Assembly (NCBI GenBank): GCA_028565635.1
Contig: JAOXYB010079387.1
Span: 1 to 23,238, forward strand
DNA length: 23,238 nucleotides
From: Phoronis ovalis
Lineage: Eukaryota; Phoronida; Phoronidae
Direction: 5' to 3'
Shown: in pieces, positions 7,953 to 16,900 of the stretch
How the letters are laid out: the number at the start of each line of letters is the position of its first letter
Position numbering within the stretch: position 1 is the first letter of the stretch
Position numbers and translations under genes: made by a program
Notes under the pieces: generated by a model
What the model was told of the DNA's origin: nothing
Seen by the model: the letters and a program-made list of their open reading frames with translations, nothing else
Database searches by the model: none

Positions 7953-10900
7953 CTATAAAAAGAAAATTGTTGAAACATAAGTGTCCTGTCCCTGGATAAA
8001 GAGATATAACCCAGATATAACTATATTTGATGTGGCTATCAATTCTTTTTATCCATGTACTTTCCTTAACCACTGTGAGAAATGGTACTGTTGCTGTGCA
8101 TTTTACTACAAACACATTATTTATTGAGATACAGTGACATCTGGTGCTATAAAGGCTAAGCTAAACTTTGTGTGAAAATTCCACATTAAATTTTTTTTAC
8201 ACAAAAAATATTTTGTTTTTGAAACTTTAACATTCAGACAATGTCATGATGGTATGTTCAGATTCATGTGTGAAATGCATGAAATTAAATTAACATTTTA
8301 TGACACCTCATAAAAATCAAAAGGTACATCCAAAGCCCAGTGAATCTAAATTTGAGCAAACTAGGTTTTTAAGAAGTAAACGAAACTTCCATTATCTGTT
8401 ATGATCAAACTGTAAATACTGTGAATAATCTTTAAGTTATTAATTAATAAGTAAATTTTTTACTTGCTAAAAAAATTAAATTGGCTATATAACCAAATTC
8501 CTGGTGCAATTTACAACTGGTCCATAAAAAAATATGGGAGAATCGTTTACTTACTAAAAACATAGTTAGCCTTGAATTTAGATCTACTGCATTTTCGTTT
8601 AGGATGTACCTAATGACTTTTAGGGATCATCTCAAAAGTTATCGCAATGACCGCAAATGTAGTGTTTCGTATAAGAATTACCCTCACCCCCCTGGCCTGG
8701 TCAAACGTAGGGGAGTTAGTGAGATTTTGACGTCACACACGTGTAAAAACTAACAACCAATTTCAAGAGCGAAATCAGGCTGTCAGACACTTGCTCAAAA
8801 GGCGGGTGCGAAGGAAAAATATCTGTTCAGTAATCGAAAAAGGTTGCTGAAACGTCTCCGTCCTGCCAGAAAAAAAAAGCATTTCCTCATTTCCATTCCT
8901 ATTGTATCAATATGCCCAGAATTCGTGCTGTAAACAAAAAAAAAATCTTTTCCAAAGGGGGTGGTGCGACGGGGTGTGCGTGTTACTATTTCAAAACGGG
9001 GGTCCGTTAAAGGAATGATTTTAAATATCGTACATATACTAGACATGATTTTTTCCTTCGCACTAAACCATAAACGTAGGGAGATTTTAACCCCCCTGCC
9101 CCGTATACGAAACACTATACGTTTGCGGTCATTGCGATAACTTTTGAGATGATCCCTTATAGGGTGTCATTAAACGCCATTAAATTTCATACATTTCGCA
9201 CACTAGTTTGAAAATACCACTATGACATAGCCAGAGTATCAAAAGTTTCAGAAAACATCTATTTTGATTGAAAAAAATGTAATGCACATTTTTCATGAAT
9301 TTTTATTTATTAGGGTATAAAGGAACTACATAGCTGAAGTTTTCCAAACATGGATAGACTAACCATGATTTTAGCACCAGGGGTATTGATGATTTTATCT
9401 TTTGTTACATGGTAGTAACAGTGTGATGCCACACAGGTAAGAGGTCAAGATTCATTTACTTAACTGGTACACAATAACTGTAAGAATGCACAGTCCAGAA
9501 TATAATGATTGCATTTAAGACTTTCGTTCCGCTTACACCCGAGGGGGGTTATGTCTATATAGGGATATGCTGCAATAGTGGATCCGTTTTCTTTTTTACC
9601 AAATTAGTAGAGAGGATCTGGTTTTTAAGTTTGTGCCACACACCATTACCCAAAATTTTGTGAAGTACCCCCTTTTTATAGCTAGTGGAACATTAGTAAC
9701 TGGTGTGCTACCTCACAAAACAAATACAAATACATCCGAAGTGTAATGAACTATCAACTAATATGATCTATAAAATATAACAGATAAGATACAAGGGTAC
9801 TGCTTCACCATATAACTGAAGATTCAATATTAATAGTAGGCTAATAAAATGGCATTCGAGTACATTAAACGTGTTAATAATATATAATATGAGGTTGGGA
9901 CATAATAAATAATATAACTTACTACACAATTCCCTAACATTTGTTAACCTTTTACAAAAAAAGTAGCACTTGCTCTTAAAGTTAAACTATCAAGATAAAA
10001 CAATTGGATGGATCCTAATTGTGCTGTATTAAAAATGTGGGAATTTCTTTGGCATTACCGTACTAATTATTACACTCTAAATAGCAAAGCAGACTTTATA
10101 GTCACAACTACATTCCATTGCTGATGAACACCTATGTTTTAATAATTTAAATCATTTGCTTGGTGCAGGGTTAAGTAAAGAAGAACATGAGCAATTTTGA
10201 ATTGAACCAAATAAGTACATGATGCAACTTGCCACCATGTTTATAGTTTGCAGTGATTTTCATAAACATAGTAGGTAATACTGTACAAATGCTTTATTCA
10301 TTTTTAGAAACAGCATAGTTATTTAAACAGTGTTACTTTTATCATGAATACATGTTGCCACTAATAACTATTACTACTCGAAAAAGATAAAAAAGCATGC
10401 ATATTTTCATTTTTTTCTGAATTTAATTCAGGAGACAAAAACAATTTTTAATATTTTGCAATGTATTCTGTCAGTGTTCACAAATGCACATCAGTTGTCC
10501 CCTCTGTTAACTCCAATAATTGAGTTATATCAATAATCAAGCAAAAAAACTAGAAAACAGCTGAAGGTTTTCTTTTCTTTAAGTTCAACCTGTATAATGC
10601 TATAATAAATGTTATCAATTGTTACTACTATTCCAAGTTATTTTTTTCATAAACTGTTTTTTAATGTACTCTTTACAAGCCGTATCTTCCACATAAATCA
10701 ACCTATTGACAAGTGTGCATAAATGAACACTGAACACAATAAATGATTTTGTTTTTACTTTAGCGCCTATATCACATTTATATGCCAAAGAATTTTACAC
10801 TATTTTTAAGAGAACTGAAAAAATAATACCGATTAAGTCCTCTCTGGTGCCGATCTCTGTCAAGACACTATGTTGCTTACTTAATAACCACCAGATGTCA

Positions 10901-13900
10901 CTGGAACATGAAGACAACAGTTTTTTTTGCTATTTTATTTCGTAGTAGGTAGTCTGGACGTGTATACTTGTTCACAGCACTGCAAGTGATTCTAAAACTT
11001 GACGTGATGCCACATCTGCAGCACTATACAGGGTTAAACAGATCCATTTTCGTTGCAACTAGCAAGCACATGCAAGCACCTACCAAGAACATTGTAACTA
11101 AGTTAAATATGTTCACACTCTATTCTTTTAGTATGCCCGTCATCTATATTTTACACCAAGCTAACAAAGTCAATGAAATTCAAACACAGATGCAAGTGAG
11201 TTCATGAAACTGGCACAATAGTTACCATAACATTTTCATTAAAGGCAAAGAAAATTATGTTACTTCTTTTTGTTATTTATATGAAATCAAAATCATTCAC
11301 ATTATTTTGTCACGCTATATGTAAATCAGCTTTTTCTTTTTATTTACTTCAGCAAATGTTGATCAACAAGAGCTATGCACTATTAAAAGGGCTGATCCAG
11401 GATTTAGTTATCAGAGGATTGAACTGCAAACATAAGATCACGATATGATTATTCGATTTATGACAACTTTCAAAGAACTACTCAAAATGCCTTACTTTTG
11501 CTCACCTGATAACGTACAACTAAGAATTGTGGTAGGAATTTTTAAAATAAAATATTCTGTAAAACACCAATTCCAGAAAAACAAGATAATCATCTCATGC
11601 GAATCAAAAAATATTATGGAAGGGGATTTCACCTAGCAAAACATCTTGCTAACTTGGTGAATTTTACCTGTAAATACACCTGGTGTTTCACATTACTGGA
11701 CAAATGATAGGCTAATCTCCTTATAAAAGTTAAATCTAAAATAACTATTTGTGAAATATGTGGACAAAATTGCTTTAAAACAAAATAAAACTTACATGAC
11801 CATCACACTACTTAAATAATTATTTTATGAGAGGACAATTATGTAGCTAAAGTAAGAAAACTATTGCAAACATTTTAATTCATTGGGAAATACCAGTTAT
11901 TTTTCACAGTTGATATTTTAGCCACAAAATTCTAAATTTTGACGTCAGACATCACCTGGTTAAAGTAAAACTACGTCAATACTATACTGTCAAACTCTTG
12001 GGATAATACTATTGAACCAGACAACATCAATTTTCTTTTAAATATGGCACTAAACTACAGGTTTAGTCTTGTGTTGGTTAATGCTGTCACAAGGCTTCAT
12101 TACAAAAGGTCAAGTTAAAAAGGAATTTTATGAAAGAAAATCACAACTGGAGAAAATATTTTGAAACAAACAACCTTAGTTTTCTTAGAAAATATAGAGA
12201 TTAACCTCAAAATTAACAGGTCTTTATCAAAGTTCATAAATTCTAATTTTACAAAAATCACCCACTGAACAAGCCATCACTAAAACTTGAGAACCCCTTT
12301 TCTTGGATATGATATGAGAACAGAAAGGTAAAGGTTAATAAGTCTTGTATCAGATTTCATACAATTTTACTACAAAAGTTTGTAAATAGTATCAAGTTTG
12401 TAAATAGTATTCCTGTGCTAAAGATACTGAACTGTTTCAAAACAAAAATATTTTAAAAATTCATGAGATTTTATGTCACAATACCTATAAATAATTAATA
12501 AATAAACTTAGACATATTACAAACAGAATATTGCTGAATATCAAACAAAACTTATTAGTCTAAGGCAATTTGTATTAATTTTCAATCTGATTACAAAAAA
12601 AATATCCATAACAAACAACCAAGTTCAATAACCGAGATGCACAAAGCAGACTCAATGCCACTCGAATATCTTGCACCTGTTTCTAATATCTAGTAAATGC
12701 TTGACTGACAGCCAATGCAGATGCTTTGAGAAATTGTACCAAAAATGCCACATCAGCCAGGTGATATTAAAGACAGGGTCTGAAACATATCTTGAATACC
12801 AGCTACCAGCCATGGCTGTATTAACAATGAAAATGCATTATTACAGCTGACAAGGAAATGCATATATACAATTTAGACTATTTGGAATGGAAATTACTGT
12901 TTTTTGGATAATAGATTATGATTTTCTTTGATGTCGACGAGATCCACATTGTTTTGGCACAATACCTGTATGTGTTGGCATAGGAACCAGGAAACAACCT
13001 GCAATAACAGTAAAAACTGCAGTTGCATTTACAAAAATAGTCAGGGAATTAATAAACCATCAAGAATTCCATGTTGTTAGTTTTAATTTACCTTTAAAAA
13101 CAGGTGTAGCTTAGAGGAAGGTCAGGAGAAAAAATGTAACCATATGGATAACACATCCAAGAAAGAGTAACCGGTGCATATTCTAAATTCACTCAGAATT
13201 GCAAAAAAGATTTGTGCATTCCTCCCCAGTTTCATTTCCTGTTACATTGAAAAACACCTGCTATGGCTGGATTATGCCAGTTTTTGGCCAGGTATTAGTA
13301 GACTTACAAGCTCTGGCAGGACAAAAAGATTTCAAGCACGATTTTCTGATTGTGCCCGACTTAATTCATTTCACTGATGCCATTGCAATTATTCATTCGA
13401 ACTTTCTAATAGTTCCAAAAGGCTTTTTAGCAGAATTACATTTATTTTTTACCTCATTTCATTCCACCATTCACTTAATTATCACTACTTTCACTTATTT
13501 CCTAAATAATTCAAACATTCCATGTTTTGCAAAGAATTTGCTTAATGTACTGATAAATGCGGATGAAAAAGTATTTAAATTTGTTCTAGTTATTAATAAA
13601 ACAGTTGCAATAGTTTGTTTCAGTAGGCGCTTGTCAGATATATCTATGCAGCCAGCGCTAAGTACACGATGAAGCCTACCATTACTCCAATGTTACTAAA
13701 TTTCTAACAGTTCGACCACCCTAGACATCAAAATTCAGCAATTGCAATAGTGAAAACAGATAAATTTGAACTAACAGAGACCATGAAAACTTTATAGAAT
13801 CAATAGTCTTCTGATGAATAATCTTCAAAATTAAAAAAATAAATGTTATGTTTACACTTTTTTCTTGTTGATATAAGGTGTAATATAGTATAATGCATGT

Positions 13901-16900
13901 ACTCAATAATTCCTTTTTTATAATTTTGTTTCCTGATTTTTTAAACTCAAATAAACCTTTGTTTATGGAGTAATTGATTGGTAACTTGTATCTGCAGAAA
14001 AATAGAATATAGGGGGTAAATGAACAACCAAGAGAAGACTATACAACATAACGGAAGACATAAGTAATACAACAAATCCTGGGGGGTACTCAAGTTATTT
14101 TTTGGTGGGGGTGTGCAGCCCAGTTGAAAATTTTGGATTTGGATTGTATACTTCTTGCTGCATTTTTTTTGGATTGCTACTGTAAAGATATTCAAAAATT
14201 TGGATTGCTACCCACTGCTTACAGAAAATAATTTAGATTAATTTTAGGTTTGTATCTATACGTAATTTTTTTAAATGTTTTTAGGCCATAATCAAGTTTG
14301 TTAATTAAATAGCATCACTTGTATGACAGTGCAAAAACTACAACAATTATCCAGAATGTTTTATTGTATTGCATTATATAAGAATTAATGTCTGGTCTGG
14401 CAAGAGGTGATATTATTAAGGTGTTTTGGGTTAACTGCCACACATGGGCTAAATATTGTGCAAGAGTTATATAGTTGCCTTGTAGAGTTTGAGGACTGGA
14501 TGGCTAGATGGAAATGGGCATACTGTTTGTACTGTTATATCTTAAATAAATGTATTGTAACTGCTTTATTTGGAAAGTAAGGTTTGGACAGTGATAGCAT
14601 TGTACTGGTATAGCATCTATTATTGTATCATATCTGGAAATTAAATAAATGGTATTAAAAAAAAATTATCCAGAATAAAAGTACCCATCCTGATAAAAAG
14701 TTATAATGCCCCCCCCCCTTTCCGGATTGCTAAGTATATGTTGTCATCAATTCACAAAGGGTGTCATTCTTTTGGGTTTTAAGATTCAAAATGACTATTT
14801 CTGAGTTTGCAACATACATATTTTCCAGTTCATTGACCAATAAACCTTGCACAATCATAAGCTATATGTATTTTCTGACTGACTGAGAACATTTATCGGT
14901 ATCTTGCTTATATTTGGGTTGTTGTCACATTAATGTTAGCCAGCATAGCTGTTGCATGTGCATTGTTAGAATATTGACGACTGACATCATCAGAAAAAGT
15001 AAACACCTGTTATTTTCTGTAGGCCTTGACTGACTTTTCTGTACTCAGGAAATTTTGCAGATTTAATAGAGAGAGATTGATAAGCAGTTCCTCGCCCATT
15101 ATCGAGTGCTTACAGGGTGGGACCGATCGAAAGGTTAAGGATGGGCTAGCCCATCATAACTTTTCAATCAGTCCCGCCCTATTAGAACTTCATAATGGGC
15201 AAGAAACTGCTAATTAACCTCAATGTGCTAACAATTCCAACACCTGTACCAATAGAACTGGTTCAAAGATTTATAACTTTATTCTAAGTATAAGCTTGGA
15301 AGAATCACCATCGAAGAGTGACTGTATCAGGATTGCAGGTGCTGTGAAATCTATCAATACATTAATGTGCTACATGTCAGTGGCATACTTTGATATCAGT
15401 CTTACAGATAATATATATTTATCTAAGCCCAAAATAAATAATTTGTAAACAAATAAAAAATTGATAATAATACAAACAGCAAACTGGCGAAGAAGTAACA
15501 CCATGTATCGTGACAACCATATGACAATGACATCTTTAATCAGCTTATAGGGGACTCATATTTCAAGATTGCATACCAGATAGCCTTTTAAGCAAAGGCA
15601 AGTGTTGCTGCTATTGACTTCTGTGACCTTTGTACGACCTCTAAAAGATATTGAAATGTTATTTTTGAACTTTCCACCTTGGGATCAACTCTCTTGGGGC
15701 TGTATTAAATTAAATTGCGAGCATGTTGGCAGTCTGAATAAACCCATCAGTTAGTGTTCCTTACCTTCTCAACTAATGCCTGTAGTCAATTTTCGTTTAT
15801 TATCTTGAAAAGCAGAAGAACGATAATCTCTTGATTTATAGATACAGTTATTGGGTCTTTGGGTTCAGTGCCCGAGAATAGCTCGGGCATTTTAAACGTA
15901 AATCAAGAGAGTATCATTCTTCTGCTTTTCGAGATAATAAACAAAATCTGCCTATGGTTAAGCCCAGACGGTAGTATAGGTACGGAACACTAACAGATGC
16001 ATTTATTTAGACTAGCTTGTAGGGTAATCTGTGCTAGAGTTACAGTATATTACCTCTATAAATTAATCATGCAAAAATAAAAATTATATTTTTTGGCTCA
16101 AAAATACTCAAGAAGTCACTAATATGACCTCTGTGCAACCTAATACCATCCGTTTTTAATGTTCTGACCAATTTTAGAAATTTGACCTATGACCTCCAAA
16201 TGACCTTTCTGACCTCCAATGTTCTACCCAATAGATGTCACATATGTACAATGTCCCTAACTGTAACCATTAAGATATAGCTAGCAAAAATCTGGAAGAA
16301 AAATGTACATACCATTAGGTTTGCTGCTTTACACCAGCAAACCTAATTATATGGAAACATGAAAGTGTTAAAAGACCCCCTTGGAGTTTATTTTAAATCT
16401 AAGAGAATATAAAAATAGATACATCTATTGAAAAGACAGGTAATATCAACAAAAAGAAAACCAAAACAATTTCACAGTTTACTAGTAACTCTTAACAATG
16501 ACATACAACTTTATATGTGCTGACCATGAATCAATGAAATCTTTTATATGAATTATAATAGTCAACAATAGCAGTATTGACAATTATTGTTTCTGATTAC
16601 TACCCTACTGCTTTATTGACTGTCAAAGACACTAATAAGCTTTTCCAAAACAAGAAGAACAGTTTCTGACTAAATTTAATTTTTCTTACTGTTTCTTATG
16701 TAGCTCCTTTTTATTCCCTAACATTTGTTTGATTCTTTTGAAAGAAACAATAGACTTTATTTATCTGAAACAACTATGAAAATGCCAGATTGATTGTTTG
16801 AGCAAAGACATCAAAATATGCCATCCAGTTCATACCTTACCAGTGATTTAGGAAATTAAGTTTCATGACAGAGAAAATCAACAAGCATACCATGAATAGT

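Noticed and set aside
7953-8115. N-terminal extension of the MRPS2 open frame (begins [10 protein letters not shown])
   Set aside because: It lies past a clear splice acceptor, has no homology, and the exon at 17668-17790 joins in phase with a proper presequence.
8795-9115. 106-codon minus-strand frame inside the MITE
   Set aside because: No transposase or DNA-binding motif; it runs into the terminal repeat and looks like a by-product of element sequence.
10968-11636. Three consecutive plus-strand frames of 63-79 codons
   Set aside because: Composition is that of AT-rich intron, and there are no domains or convincing splice pattern.
12376-12411. Tandem repeat as a possible repeat-array system
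   Set aside because: Only two abutting units without spacers; this is a eukaryotic intron.
15026-15217. 63-codon plus-strand frame
   Set aside because: It is mostly the foldback 15083-15211; the symmetry explains the lack of stops.
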